Source of the DNA: an uncultured Capnocytophaga sp.
GTDB lineage: Bacteria; Bacteroidota; Bacteroidia; Flavobacteriales; Flavobacteriaceae
Direction: 5' to 3'
Length of the DNA: 64,000 nucleotides
Assembly (NCBI RefSeq): GCF_937936315.1
Contig: NZ_CALGWU010000041.1
Span: forward strand, 70,938-134,937
Of the stretch, positions 16,456 to 25,667 are shown piece after piece. A program made the position numbers and the translations under genes. Under the pieces are notes generated by a model, which worked only from the letters and a program-made list of their open reading frames with translations, had not been told where the DNA came from and made no database searches. How positions within the stretch are numbered: the first letter of the stretch is position 1; each line of letters opens with the position of its first letter.

Positions 16456-17793
16456 ATGGAAGAAACAATTATGAAAGTAATCCCTAGTGAAGGATTTACA
16501 ATGGAGAGCTTTGGACGTGGAGTGTTAGGTATGGTAGTGATTCTCCTCATAGCATTTCTCTTTAGCAGCAACCGCCGTGCTATCAATTGGCGCACTGTAG
16601 GTATTGGCTTAAGTATACAACTACTGCTCGCTATAGGTATCCTCAAAGTAGGCTTCATTCAAAAAGCTTTTGATTTCGCTGGTAGTGTGTTCGTGTTGAT
16701 ATTGGATTTCACCAAAGCTGGTAGCCAGTTTCTATTGGGTAACCTGCTTGATACCAATACTTTTGGGTATATATTCGTATTCCAAGTACTACCTACTATT
16801 ATCTTCTTTTCAGCGCTCACCTCTCTCTTGTTTTACTTGGGAGTTATCCAAATAGTAGTACGCGGAATGGCGTGGGCACTCTCTAAACTTCTCAATATTT
16901 CAGGAGCCGAAAGCCTTTCGGTTACAGGTAATATCTTCCTCGGTCAAACCGAAGCTCCTTTGATGATTAAGGCTTACCTCTCTAAAATGACCCGCTCCGA
17001 AATCCTCCTCGTGATGATAGGCGGTATGGCTACTGTAGCCGGTGGGGTAATGGCGGCTTATATACAATACCTCGGCGGTGATGACCCCGAAATGCGCTTG
17101 CTCTTCGCTCGTCACTTGTTAGCCGCCTCAGTAATGGCTGCTCCTGGAGCTATTGTAGTTTCCAAAATCCTCTGTCCACAAACCGAACAATTCTCTAACG
17201 ATTCTCACGTATCAATGGAAAATGTAGGCTCTAATGTACTCGATGCTATCGCCAATGGTACTACCGAAGGACTTAAACTTGCTGCCAACGTAGCTGCTAT
17301 GCTCCTTGTATTCGTTGCGATGATTGCGATGATCAACTATATTCTCCACTGGATGGGCTATATGGGCGACCTAAATGGTTTTATTGCTGCGAATACGCCT
17401 TATAAAGAAGGTCTTTCGCTTGAGATGATTCTCGGTACAATTTTCTCCCCTGTGATGTGGCTCATCGGGATTGCCAAAGAAGATGTGATGCTAATGGGAC
17501 AATTGCTCGGGGTAAAACTCGCTTCTTCAGAGTTTGTAGCCTACACTCAATTAGGTATCCTCAAAGATATGACGAGTCAGCCACACTTGATGTACAACAA
17601 ATCAATAATGATAGCTACCTATATGCTTTGTGGTTTTGCCAATTTTGCCTCTATAGGTATCCAGATAGGCGGTATAGGCGCTTTAGCTCCTAACCAACGC
17701 AAAACCCTTTCAGAATTCGGACTCAAAGCAGTACTTGGCGGTTCGTTAGCCTCCCTAATGTCAGCCACCATCGCCGGAATGATTATAGGATAA
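16456..17793 (+). CDS. Concentrative nucleoside transporter (NupC/CNT family)
   Basis: The 445-residue membrane protein matches the CNT fold: an N-terminal block (RGVLGMVVILLIAFLFSSNRRAINW), the core GAESLSVTGNIFLGQTEAPLMIKAYL, and ANGTTEGLKLAANVAAMLLVFVAMIA. These proteins import nucleosides with Na+ or H+. The conserved QTEAP in the binding site is intact. It lies directly after the DUF151 nuclease gene, a pairing that would suit nucleic-acid scavenging, but this is inference from context. A perfect 12-bp hairpin with a T-run ends the transcript. Confidence 0.92.
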   Translation: MEETIMKVIPSEGFTMESFGRGVLGMVVILLIAFLFSSNRRAINWRTVGIGLSIQLLLAIGILKVGFIQKAFDFAGSVFVLILDFTKAGSQFLLGNLLDTNTFGYIFVFQVLPTIIFFSALTSLLFYLGVIQIVVRGMAWALSKLLNISGAESLSVTGNIFLGQTEAPLMIKAYLSKMTRSEILLVMIGGMATVAGGVMAAYIQYLGGDDPEMRLLFARHLLAASVMAAPGAIVVSKILCPQTEQFSNDSHVSMENVGSNVLDAIANGTTEGLKLAANVAAMLLVFVAMIAMINYILHWMGYMGDLNGFIAANTPYKEGLSLEMILGTIFSPVMWLIGIAKEDVMLMGQLLGVKLASSEFVAYTQLGILKDMTSQPHLMYNKSIMIATYMLCGFANFASIGIQIGGIGALAPNQRKTLSEFGLKAVLGGSLASLMSATIAGMIIG

Positions 17794-17808
17794 TTAGAAA
17801 ATAACCAA

Positions 17809-17850
17809 TGTGTCAATTAGTCAATAAGCTAATTGACACATTTGTTTTTT
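17809..17850 (+). terminator. Intrinsic terminator after the nucleoside transporter
   Basis: Perfect stem TGTGTCAATTAG/CTAATTGACACA with an 8-nt loop followed by TTTGTTTTTT. Confidence 0.88.
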
Positions 17851-17872
17851 ACAATTTCAATTCTCCAAAAAC

Positions 17873-17939
17873 CCTATCCCCTGAAACCTATCCCCTGAAA
17901 CCTATCCCCTGAAACCTATCCCCTGACACCTGAAACCTA
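17873..17939 (+). repeat. Heptanucleotide repeat array upstream of the GH65 gene
   Basis: Ten consecutive 7-mers alternate CCTATCC and CCTGAAA, ending CCTGACA, CCTGAAA, CCTAAAA. The array runs to a few nt before the ATG at 17948. It is the longest copy of a repeat also seen before rnhB, serS and other genes. Confidence 0.8.
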
Positions 17940-17947
17940 AAAGAAAA

Positions 17948-20047
17948 ATGAATACTTGGAACATCATCATCGAGGGCTTTAATAAAGCCGATATTACCAA
18001 ACACGAAAGTATTTTTAGCCTCGGCAATGGGGCTATGGGAATGCGTGCCAACTTTGAAGAAGATTACACGGGCGATACCCTGCAAGGCAGTTACATCGGT
18101 GGGGTCTATTACCCCGATAAAACCCGAGTAGGCTGGTGGAAAAACGGCTATCCCGAGTACTTTGCCAAAGTGCTCAACGCCCCGAGTTGGATAGGGTTAC
18201 ACATCAAAATCAATGGGGAATTATTAGATTTGAACACCTGCCTCGAAGTGAAAAACTTCCGCTGCCAACTCAATATGAAAGAAGGTTGGTATGAGCGTTC
18301 ATTCACTGCTATGCTCCCCAATCAGCAAGAAATACAAGTGAAAGTCTTGCGTTTCCTCTCCTTGCGCTACGATGAACTCGGCGCTCTGCGCTACGAAATC
18401 ACCCCCCTCACTACCGAAGCTACTATAGAAATAGAAAGTTACTTAGATAGCGGTATCAAAAATAGTGATGCTAATTGGGATGAGCGTTTTTGGAATACTT
18501 TGGAAATTTCTTCAGAAGATAACTTTGCAACGATACTTGCCGAAACTAAAAAAACAAGGTTTAAAGTGCATACTTTTATGCAAAATCAACTTTTTATAGA
18601 TAATAAAGCGTTAAATATTTCTCCTAAAGAAAATAAAAAAGAGAATTATATAGGGTTGCAGTATGAAGTAAAAGTGAAGCAAAACCAAACATTTAGAATA
18701 GAAAAATACGGTGGCTATAGTAGAAGTAATGATTGCTCAACTTTAACAAAGTCTATTGCTCTTTTTGACAGCCTTTTGGAAAAACAAAAAGAAGATTGGG
18801 ATCACATCTGGGAAACTTCTGATATTGTGATTGAAGGCGACGAAAAAGCCCAACAAAGTATCCGTTTTAATATCTTCCAACTCAACCAAACCTATTCTGG
18901 CAAATACGCTCACCTCAATATAGGACCTAAGGGTTTTACGGGCGAAAAGTATGGCGGTAGCACCTATTGGGATACAGAAGCCTATTGTTTGCCTTTCTAT
19001 ATGGCTACCAAAGGTGCTGAAGTAGCTCGCAACCTACTGATGTACCGCTACAATCAGTTGGATAAAGCGATTGAAAACGCCCAAAAACTCAGTTTTACAG
19101 GAGGGGCAGCGCTCTATCCTATGGTAACGATGAACGGCGAAGAATGCCATAACGAGTGGGAAATCACCTTTGAAGAAATCCACCGCAATGGAGCAATTGC
19201 TTTTGCGATCTACAACTATACCCGCTATACTGGCGATGAGTTCTATATCAAAGAATATGGAATAAAAGTGCTTATTGCTATAGCGCGTTTTTGGGCTCAA
19301 AGGGTCTCTTTTTCAGCAGAAAAACAAAAGTATGTAATCTTAGGTGTGACAGGACCTAATGAGTACGAAAATAATATAAACAACAATTTCTATACAAATT
19401 ACCTTGCCTCTTGGTGCTTGCGTTATGCTGCCGAGCAGGTAACAACATTGCAAAAAGAAGAAATACAACAATGGCTACACATAGCCCAAAATATCTACTT
19501 GCCTTATAGTGAGAAGTATGGGGTATACTTGCAACAAGACGGTTTCCTCGATAAAGACCTCAAACCAGTGAGTGCGATTCCTGCCGAGGAGCGCCCGCTC
19601 AACCAACATTGGTCGTGGGATAGAATCCTCCGTTCGCCTTACATCAAACAAGCCGACACGCTGCAAGGTTTCTATTTCTTTGAAGACCATTTTACCAAAG
19701 AAGAACTCCAAAAACACTACGAGTTTTACGAACCTTTCACAGTACACGAGTCCTCTTTATCACCTTGTGTACACAGTGTATTAGCTTCTGCCTTAGGCAA
19801 GACCGATGAGGCTTACACCCTCTACCTCCGCACCGCCCGCCTTGATTTAGACGACTACAATAAAGAAGTTCACGAAGGCTTACACATCACCTCAATGGCA
19901 GGGACTTGGCTCAGTATTGTAGAAGGGTTTGCTGGTATGCGTGTAAAGAACGGCGAATTACACTTTACCCCCCGTCTGCCAAAACATTGGAAAAGTCTTT
20001 CCTTTAAAGTGATTTTCCAAGGAGAAACCAAAGAGATAAAACTGTAA
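17948..20047 (+). CDS. Glycoside hydrolase family 65 phosphorylase (maltose or related alpha-disaccharide phosphorylase)
   Basis: GH65 enzymes phosphorolyse alpha-linked disaccharides such as maltose, trehalose or kojibiose to beta-glucose 1-phosphate and glucose. The 699-residue protein has the N-terminal beta-sandwich (SLGNGAMGMRANFEE), the (alpha/alpha)6 barrel with GSTYWDTEAYCLPFY, and TGPNEYENNINNNFYTN, in which the Glu (about residue 472) is the expected catalytic acid. It is somewhat shorter than the usual 750-790 residues. No beta-phosphoglucomutase gene is adjacent, although the two are often paired. No SusC/D is adjacent either. Substrate specificity cannot be assigned. Confidence 0.9.
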   Translation: MNTWNIIIEGFNKADITKHESIFSLGNGAMGMRANFEEDYTGDTLQGSYIGGVYYPDKTRVGWWKNGYPEYFAKVLNAPSWIGLHIKINGELLDLNTCLEVKNFRCQLNMKEGWYERSFTAMLPNQQEIQVKVLRFLSLRYDELGALRYEITPLTTEATIEIESYLDSGIKNSDANWDERFWNTLEISSEDNFATILAETKKTRFKVHTFMQNQLFIDNKALNISPKENKKENYIGLQYEVKVKQNQTFRIEKYGGYSRSNDCSTLTKSIALFDSLLEKQKEDWDHIWETSDIVIEGDEKAQQSIRFNIFQLNQTYSGKYAHLNIGPKGFTGEKYGGSTYWDTEAYCLPFYMATKGAEVARNLLMYRYNQLDKAIENAQKLSFTGGAALYPMVTMNGEECHNEWEITFEEIHRNGAIAFAIYNYTRYTGDEFYIKEYGIKVLIAIARFWAQRVSFSAEKQKYVILGVTGPNEYENNINNNFYTNYLASWCLRYAAEQVTTLQKEEIQQWLHIAQNIYLPYSEKYGVYLQQDGFLDKDLKPVSAIPAEERPLNQHWSWDRILRSPYIKQADTLQGFYFFEDHFTKEELQKHYEFYEPFTVHESSLSPCVHSVLASALGKTDEAYTLYLRTARLDLDDYNKEVHEGLHITSMAGTWLSIVEGFAGMRVKNGELHFTPRLPKHWKSLSFKVIFQGETKEIKL

Positions 20048-20060
20048 TCATTTTATGTAG

Positions 20061-20079
20061 GGGCGTTTTGCAAACGCCC
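20061..20079. repeat. Dispersed palindrome GGGCGTTTTGCAAACGCCC
   Basis: Second copy of the palindrome, after the GH65 stop codon; same core as after recF. It may mark the 3' end of the transcript. Confidence 0.7.
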
Positions 20080-20128
20080 ATACAAATTGTTCTCACATAC
20101 CCAGCTACGCCCACTCGCTGGCTTTACC

Positions 20129-20905
20129 CTAAATATCAATAATCCGCAGTTGTTGTACTTCTTCTTTCAGGTGCGCTACATCGGCTTCTAATGAGGCTAT
20201 TTTCTGGTAGTTAGTAACAGGGTCGAGAAATTCAAATGAAAGATGCATCTTGCATTCCCAAATCTCTTTGATATCCTCTGCCGCTACCGATAGATGTGGA
20301 AAATCCCGATTGTCGGATCTACAATAAAGAGTCCCGTATTTTTCAAGGGTATTAGTAACGCGTTTTACAATAATCCCATCGTTTTGAGTTACTACCACGC
20401 ACACCCTATTGCTGCTCAGTGCAAGCCAATCATCTACAAAGCACCCCACCACATAACTACTATCTTGCAAGGTAGGGTACATCGAGAGTCCTTTTACCTG
20501 AAACATCCTATAAGTGCCATTAGTCATATTTGGCAAACTGTAAGTAGGTAGTGATTCAATAAAGGTAATATCGTCGTAACCAGTGAGGTAACCCGCTTGT
20601 GCGCGTATAGGTACTAACGGAATCCGCTCGTTGTCTTTATCATCTACCACCACCACTTTGGGCATCAGTAGTTTGTTGGTTTTAGTTGTTGGTAGTGTGG
20701 GTTTTAGCATCTCACCCTTGCCCGTAATCAGCCATTCCAAACTCAGCTGAGGATATTTCTCTACAATCACATTCAGCTTGTCGATTCCTATATTTTTGGA
20801 AATACTATTTACATAGCCGTTAGAGACCTCTATCGTCTTTTCAAAAGCCGAAATAGAGAGTCCCTCGTGGTCTATAAATTTTTTGATACGTTCTTTTACA
20901 TTCAT
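20129..20905 (-). CDS. LexA/CI-like repressor: HTH domain plus S24 self-cleaving peptidase domain
   Basis: The 258-residue protein has an N-terminal helix-turn-helix (about residues 5-60, with SISAFEKTIEVSNGYVNSI) and a C-terminal S24 domain. The self-cleavage pair Ala104-Gly105 (RAQAGY), nucleophile Ser141 (GLSMYPT) and Lys181 (IIVKRV) are all present, so RecA-stimulated autocleavage is plausible. Residues 232-255 form a heptad-rich coiled coil (IASLEADVAHLKEEVQQL), unusual at the end of CI-type repressors. It is divergent from the DUF6934-like pair with promoters back to back. No phage structural genes are near. Confidence 0.88.
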   Translation of the reverse strand: MNVKERIKKFIDHEGLSISAFEKTIEVSNGYVNSISKNIGIDKLNVIVEKYPQLSLEWLITGKGEMLKPTLPTTKTNKLLMPKVVVVDDKDNERIPLVPIRAQAGYLTGYDDITFIESLPTYSLPNMTNGTYRMFQVKGLSMYPTLQDSSYVVGCFVDDWLALSSNRVCVVVTQNDGIIVKRVTNTLEKYGTLYCRSDNRDFPHLSVAAEDIKEIWECKMHLSFEFLDPVTNYQKIASLEADVAHLKEEVQQLRIIDI

Positions 20906-20954
20906 AATCAGTGAGAAAGGTAAACAAATTTAAAGAAATTCTCTAAAATCACGG

Positions 20955-20985
20955 CAAAGATAGGAGGAAATTAGCAAATTAGCAA
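20955..20985 (-). promoter_or_regulatory. Promoter of the S24 repressor gene
   Basis: Minus-strand TTG (20983-20985), 20-nt spacer, TATCTTTG (20955-20962). Its -33 box lies 2 nt from the -33 box of the divergent promoter, so a bound repressor could block both. Confidence 0.65.
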
Positions 20986-21008
20986 ATTTGGAAATTAGTA
21001 AATTATGT
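20968..21008. repeat. AT-rich TTAGCAAATTAGCAAATT repeat carrying divergent -33 boxes
   Basis: GAAATTAGCAAATTAGCAAA then TTTGGAAATTAGTAAATTA fills the space between the two divergent -7 boxes. Similar repeats occur at 42764-42800, 43400-43425 and 49560-49605. Confidence 0.55.
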
Positions 21009-21018
21009 TGTATTTTTG
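20988..21018 (+). promoter_or_regulatory. Promoter of the DUF6934-like gene pair
   Basis: TTG (20988-20990), 20-nt spacer, TATTTTTG (21011-21018). The leader of about 100 nt contains an inverted repeat ATTCT-TTTGT-AGAAT (21051-21065), a possible operator. Confidence 0.6.
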
Positions 21019-21124
21019 TCGCCTCAATATTATAACAAACAACTGCAAAGATTCTTTTGTAGAATGTAGTAATAATAACAAAAAGTAGGATTTATTCTCT
21101 TTAACCGCTAACAACTAAAATATT

Positions 21125-21580
21125 ATGAGTAACCTACCAAGATATGATATAAGAATAGGTGAAACAAAACGTAGTTATGAGTTTACTAGTATAGGAATAA
21201 AAGGTAAAATAGATAAAATGGTTTCTTTCCAAGAAACAAATATAGAAAACCTATATAACTTAGGTTTCGGTGATAAAGATCCCATTACAGGAGAAATAGA
21301 TGACACGATAGTAACCAATAATGGTGATACAGAAAAAGTTTTATCAACAATAGTCGGTATTGTTTTTGCTTTTACGCAAAAATTTCCAAATGTTTGGGTT
21401 TATGCTGAAGGTAGTACCCCTGCAAGAACAAGATTATACCAAATAAACATCGTAAAACATTTTGATGAACTTAAGAGAAACTTTCAATTATTATGTCTTT
21501 TAAATGGAGAATGGGAAGAATTTCGTCCTAATATTAATTATGACGCTTTTGTTGTAAGACGAAAAATGAATATCTTATGA
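21125..21580 (+). CDS. DUF6934-like protein of unknown function
   Basis: The 151-residue protein is soluble, with YEFTSIGIKGKIDKMVSFQ, LGFGDKDPITGEIDDTIVTNNGD, KVLSTIVGIVFAFTQKFPNVWVYAEGSTPARTRLYQINI. I recognise this as the Bacteroidota family now called DUF6934, from memory and without a search. The conserved GSTPARTRLY block and the acidic NNGDTEKVL block look like a catalytic or binding core. It overlaps the next ORF by 4 nt (ATGA) and is divergent from an S24 repressor. That layout resembles a toxin-antitoxin or stress-induced module, but no activity is known to me. Confidence 0.65.
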   Translation: MSNLPRYDIRIGETKRSYEFTSIGIKGKIDKMVSFQETNIENLYNLGFGDKDPITGEIDDTIVTNNGDTEKVLSTIVGIVFAFTQKFPNVWVYAEGSTPARTRLYQINIVKHFDELKRNFQLLCLLNGEWEEFRPNINYDAFVVRRKMNIL

Positions 21581-21771
21581 GCACAAATAGAAAACAAATA
21601 CAGAAGAAACCTAAAGTTCAAAAACCTTTAGAAGTAACTCCTTATTATACAATTATAGAAGTAGATCCTACAATTGATAAATATGCTAAAGCACCTTATT
21701 TTGCTGAAAAATTGGCACGTGTTAATGAAAAATTAGCTAAAGTAGGATTCTCACCCCTTACTAACCCCTGA
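21577..21771 (+). CDS. 64-residue basic partner protein of the DUF6934-like gene
   Basis: The ORF begins with an ATG that overlaps the stop of the preceding gene (ATGA), which implies translational coupling. The product has a basic, disordered N-terminus (STNRKQIQKKPKVQKP) and then PYYTIIEVDPTIDKYAKAPYFAEKLARVNEKLAKVG, probably a strand and an amphipathic helix. No known family was recognised. Its last codons (SPLTNP, stop) lie in sequence like the CCTAACC-CCTGAAA heptanucleotide repeat that abuts the next ATG. It is real by coupling and composition, but function is unknown. Confidence 0.65.
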   Translation: MSTNRKQIQKKPKVQKPLEVTPYYTIIEVDPTIDKYAKAPYFAEKLARVNEKLAKVGFSPLTNP

Positions 21772-21774
21772 AAA

Positions 21775-22719
21775 ATGAAACCTTTCTATTCTAAAATACT
21801 CCTCTTTGGTGAGTATGGTATTATCAAAAATTCTAAAGGACTTGCTATCCCTTATAACTTCTATAAAGGGACTCTAAAAATGCTATCCGATGTACAGGAT
21901 GGTAAAGAAACTACTGCTAAAAAATCAAACGAGGCACTTCGCGAATTTGCTTCTTATCTACAAACGCTTACCGAAGAAGAAAATCCTATCGTCCGCTTTA
22001 ATATAGAAAAACTCAATGCCGATATCGCTGCCGGTATGTACTTTGATAGCAGTATTCCGCAAGGCTATGGCGTAGGGAGTAGCGGGGCTTTGGTAGCAGC
22101 TATTTACAGTGAATACGCTATCGACCCTATCAGTGCGATGGACAATCTTTCTCGTGAAAAACTACTGCAACTCAAAGCGATTTTCGGACGTATGGAATCC
22201 TTCTTCCACGGCACTTCCTCAGGTTTAGACCCCCTCAATAGCTATCTCAGCTTACCCATACTCATCAATTCACACGACCATATCGAGCCTACTGGCATTC
22301 CCTCCCAAATCCCTAATGGCAAAGGCGCTGTTTTTTTGCTTGATAGTGGTGTGATAGGCGAAACTGCCCCTATGGTGCGTATCTTTATGGAGAATATGAA
22401 GAATGAAGCCTTCCAAAAAATGCTGAAAGAAGAGTTTATCAAATATACCGATGCTTGTATAGACGATTTTCTCAAAGGGCGCTTCAAATCGCTTTTTGCC
22501 AATATCAAAAGCCTATCGGGTATTGTGCTCAATCACTTCAAACCGATGATTCCTAAAGAGTTTCACACCCTTTGGAAACAGGGCATTGATACGGGTGATT
22601 ATTTCCTAAAACTCTGCGGATCGGGAGGCGGAGGTTATATCTTAGGATTTACTGAAGACTTAGAGAAAGCCAAACGCGCTCTCGGCAACCATAAATTAGA
22701 AGTAGTATATCAATTTTAA
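21775..22719 (+). CDS. Mevalonate kinase-like GHMP kinase
   Basis: GHMP kinases of this group phosphorylate mevalonate in isoprenoid synthesis, the pathway used by flavobacteria. The 314-residue protein has the ATP-binding GHMP motif IPQGYGVGSSGALVAAIY (about residues 94-111) and the C-terminal motif LKLCGSGGGGYILGF. The N-terminal KILLFGEYGII matches the substrate-binding strand of mevalonate kinases. It starts 3 nt after the 64-residue ORF and ends 2 nt before purF, so it is in one transcript with both, although pathway logic does not join them. No other mevalonate-pathway gene is present in the window. Confidence 0.85.
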   Translation: MKPFYSKILLFGEYGIIKNSKGLAIPYNFYKGTLKMLSDVQDGKETTAKKSNEALREFASYLQTLTEEENPIVRFNIEKLNADIAAGMYFDSSIPQGYGVGSSGALVAAIYSEYAIDPISAMDNLSREKLLQLKAIFGRMESFFHGTSSGLDPLNSYLSLPILINSHDHIEPTGIPSQIPNGKGAVFLLDSGVIGETAPMVRIFMENMKNEAFQKMLKEEFIKYTDACIDDFLKGRFKSLFANIKSLSGIVLNHFKPMIPKEFHTLWKQGIDTGDYFLKLCGSGGGGYILGFTEDLEKAKRALGNHKLEVVYQF

Positions 22720-22721
22720 TA

Positions 22722-24608
22722 ATGAGTGATACAATCAAACACGAGTGCGGGATTGCTCTAATCCGCCTGCTCAAACCTCTTGATTTTTACAAAGAAAAAT
22801 ACGGTACAGCCTTCTATGGCATCAACAAAATGTACCTGATGCTCGAAAAACAACACAACCGCGGACAAGATGGAGCAGGACTTGCGAGTATCAAACTCGA
22901 TATGCAACCTGGTGAACGCTACATCAGTAGGATACGCTCTAATGAGGCGCAACCCGTGCAAGACATCTTCACTCGCATCAACCAGCGTATCAACGAGGGG
23001 TTCAAAGCCAATCCTTCTTTGAAAGACGATGTAACCCTCCAAAAACGAGAACTCCCTTACATAGGCGAAGTGATTATGGGACACGTGCGCTATGGCACTT
23101 TTGGCAAAAATAGCATCGAGAATGTGCACCCCTTCCTGCGTGAAAACAATTGGATGTACCGTAATCTCATTATGGCGGGCAACTTCAATATGACCAACGT
23201 AAACGAGCTCTTCCAAAACCTCGTACGCCTCGGGCAACACCCTAAAGACAAAACCGATACTGTGATTGTAATGGAAGGTATTGGTCATTTTTTAGACGAT
23301 GAAGTAGAAGAACTCTATCGCAAACTCAAAGAAGAAGGTTATACCAAACAAGAAGCCTCCCCTTTCATCGCCGAACGACTAAACATAGAACGCATCCTCA
23401 AACGCGCTGCCAAATATTGGGATGGTGGTTATGCAATGGAAGGAATGATAGGCAACGGAGATGCTTTTGTGCTTCGCGACCCTGCAGGTATACGTCCTGC
23501 TTTCTACTATCAAGATGAAGAAGTGGTGGTAGTAGCCTCCGAACGCCCTGCTATACAAACCGTTTTCAATGTAAAATACGAGAATATACGCGAACTCCCC
23601 CCTGGTAATGCGATTATCATTAAAAAAAGCGGAGAGACAGCTATCAAGGAAATTCTCACCCCCAAGGTACGCAAAGCCTGTTCGTTTGAACGTATTTACT
23701 TTTCTCGTGGCAGCGACCGCGATATCTACCGCGAACGCAAAATGTTGGGTAAATTGCTCTTCCCTCGTGTCGCTCAAGCGATAAATCACAATCTAAAAGA
23801 TACAGTTTTTGCCTATATCCCTAACACTGCCGAAACCTCTTACTTAGGACTTATAGAAGAAGCAGAACAGTACCTCAATGAGCAGAAAGCCAAACAGTTG
23901 GCAGTAGCCGAAAAATCCGAAATTCCCGCAATTCTCTCTCAAAAAGTACGCACCGAAAAGGTGGCTATCAAAGATGTGAAACTGCGCACTTTTATCACCG
24001 AAGATAGCAGTCGCGACGACCTTGTGGCACACGTATACGATATTACCTATGGCTCAGTACAAAAAGGCGATAATTTGGTGATTATAGACGATAGTATCGT
24101 GCGCGGAACAACCCTCAAGAAGAGTATTTTGAGTATATTAGGGCGTTTAGAACCTAAGAAGATAATAATAGTGTCTTCAGCTCCTCAAATCCGCTATCCC
24201 GATTGTTATGGTATTGATATGGCGCGTTTAGAAGATTTGGTAGCCTTCCAAGCGGCTTTAGCTTTGCATAAAGAACGCGGTACGTATCACATCATAAAAG
24301 AAGTATATGAAAAGTGTCTCACCCAAGTAGCACTAAGTGATGACAAAGTAGTGAATTATGTAAAAGAAGTGTATGCCCCTTTCACCGATGAAGAAATTTC
24401 GGATAAAATAAGAGATTTGCTTTTGCCTAATGACTTTACCTCAGAAGTAGAAGTGATATTCCAAACAGTAGACAGTTTGCATAAAGCCTGCCCCGAAAAC
24501 CTCGGAGATTGGTATTTCACCGGTGATTACCCCACCGATGGCGGTAATCGCGTTGTAAATCGCGCCTTTATCAATTTCTACGAAGGCAATAAAGAACGCG
24601 CTTATTAA
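22722..24608 (+). CDS. purF: Amidophosphoribosyltransferase (PurF-like), long Bacteroidota form
   Basis: PurF makes phosphoribosylamine from PRPP and glutamine, the first step of purine synthesis. The 628-residue protein is longer than the usual 470-500. Cys9 (HECGIALIRL) would be the glutaminase nucleophile after removal of eight residues; NRGQDGAGLAS and GHVRYGTFG are glutaminase motifs, and VIIDDSIVRGTTLKKS (about residues 453-468) is the PRPP loop. The C-terminal 120 residues are an extension seen in long Bacteroidota versions. A second purF-like copy elsewhere cannot be excluded. A bidirectional terminator follows. Confidence 0.88.
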   Translation: MSDTIKHECGIALIRLLKPLDFYKEKYGTAFYGINKMYLMLEKQHNRGQDGAGLASIKLDMQPGERYISRIRSNEAQPVQDIFTRINQRINEGFKANPSLKDDVTLQKRELPYIGEVIMGHVRYGTFGKNSIENVHPFLRENNWMYRNLIMAGNFNMTNVNELFQNLVRLGQHPKDKTDTVIVMEGIGHFLDDEVEELYRKLKEEGYTKQEASPFIAERLNIERILKRAAKYWDGGYAMEGMIGNGDAFVLRDPAGIRPAFYYQDEEVVVVASERPAIQTVFNVKYENIRELPPGNAIIIKKSGETAIKEILTPKVRKACSFERIYFSRGSDRDIYRERKMLGKLLFPRVAQAINHNLKDTVFAYIPNTAETSYLGLIEEAEQYLNEQKAKQLAVAEKSEIPAILSQKVRTEKVAIKDVKLRTFITEDSSRDDLVAHVYDITYGSVQKGDNLVIIDDSIVRGTTLKKSILSILGRLEPKKIIIVSSAPQIRYPDCYGIDMARLEDLVAFQAALALHKERGTYHIIKEVYEKCLTQVALSDDKVVNYVKEVYAPFTDEEISDKIRDLLLPNDFTSEVEVIFQTVDSLHKACPENLGDWYFTGDYPTDGGNRVVNRAFINFYEGNKERAY

Positions 24609-24630
24609 CTTTATGAAAGATGTTATAATA

Positions 24631-24661
24631 AAAAAAGTCAGCTTTTAAGCTGACTTTTTTA
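24631..24661. terminator. Bidirectional terminator between purF and obgE
   Basis: AAAAAAGTCAGCTT/AAGCTGACTTTTTT forms a symmetrical hairpin with A- and T-tracts, suitable for both converging transcripts. Confidence 0.9.
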
Positions 24662-24662
24662 T

Positions 24663-25661
24663 TTATTGTATCATTTCCCAGAGTTTGTCTTTGAGTTGCT
24701 GGATGCCTTTGCCTGCTACCGATGAGATGAATAAGAAAGGTGTATCGCCCAATCCTGCGGCTACTTCTTGACGAATGGCTTCGGTGAGTTCGTCGTCGAG
24801 CATATCTGCTTTTGAAATGGTTATGAGGCGATCTTTATCTAATAGTTCGGGGTTGTATTCTTTGAGTTCGTTGAGCAAGATATGGTATTCTTCTATGATA
24901 TCCTTGCTGTCGGCAGGGATGAGGAATAGCAATACCGAGTTGCGCTCTATATGTCGCAAGAAGTAATGCCCTAACCCTTTGCCCTCGGCAGCGCCCTCTA
25001 TAATCCCAGGGATATCGGCTACTACAAACGATTGATAATCGCGGTTTTGCACAATACCCAAATTGGGTTTTAACGTTGTGAATGGATAATCGCCTATTTT
25101 GGGCTTGGCAGAAGTTATTACTGATAACAATGTAGATTTGCCCGCATTGGGGAAGCCTACAAAGCCTACATCGGCTAATACTTTTAACTCTAAAAGCAAC
25201 TCGCGTTCTTCACCAGGGAGACCTGGTTGGGCGTAGCGTGGGGTTTGATTGGTAGCTGTGCGGAAATGCCAGTTGCCTAATCCCCCTTTGCCACCGCGGA
25301 GTGCGATGATTTCTTGCCCGTCTTCAGTAATTTCAAAGAGCACCTCTTCGGTTTCAGCATCTTTAACAATGGTTCCTAAGGGGACTTCTAAAGTGATATC
25401 TTTACCGTCGGCACCGAAACTGCGATTGGCACCTCCTGCTTCACCGTGTTCGGCGCGGAAGTGCTGTTGGAACTTGAAGTGTATGAGAGTCCAGAGGTGT
25501 TTGTTGCCACGCAAGATAATGTGTCCTCCACGACCGCCATCGCCTCCATCAGGACCTCCTTTGGGTACAAATTTTTCGCGGTGTAGGTGCATAGAACCTG
25601 CGCCTCCTTTGCCAGAGGCGGCGTATATCTTTACGTAGTCGGTGAAATTGCCTTCGGTCAT
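24663..25661 (-). CDS. obgE: Obg/CgtA GTPase
   Basis: Obg is an essential ribosome-associated GTPase. The 332-residue protein has the glycine-rich Obg fold ([18 protein letters not shown], residues 31-48), and the G domain with G1 [11 protein letters not shown]2 TTLKPN, G3 DIPGIIEGA and G4 ISKAD. The C-terminal OCT domain seen in Gram-positives is absent, as is normal in this phylum. It starts 6 bp after the HPRT-Adk gene on the same strand and is expressed from that promoter. Confidence 0.97.
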   Translation of the reverse strand: MTEGNFTDYVKIYAASGKGGAGSMHLHREKFVPKGGPDGGDGGRGGHIILRGNKHLWTLIHFKFQQHFRAEHGEAGGANRSFGADGKDITLEVPLGTIVKDAETEEVLFEITEDGQEIIALRGGKGGLGNWHFRTATNQTPRYAQPGLPGEERELLLELKVLADVGFVGFPNAGKSTLLSVITSAKPKIGDYPFTTLKPNLGIVQNRDYQSFVVADIPGIIEGAAEGKGLGHYFLRHIERNSVLLFLIPADSKDIIEEYHILLNELKEYNPELLDKDRLITISKADMLDDELTEAIRQEVAAGLGDTPFLFISSVAGKGIQQLKDKLWEMIQ

Positions 25662-25667
25662 TGGGGA

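Noticed and set aside
17873..17939. CRISPR-like array
   Set aside because: The units are 7 bp in direct tandem with no unique spacers, and there are no cas genes.
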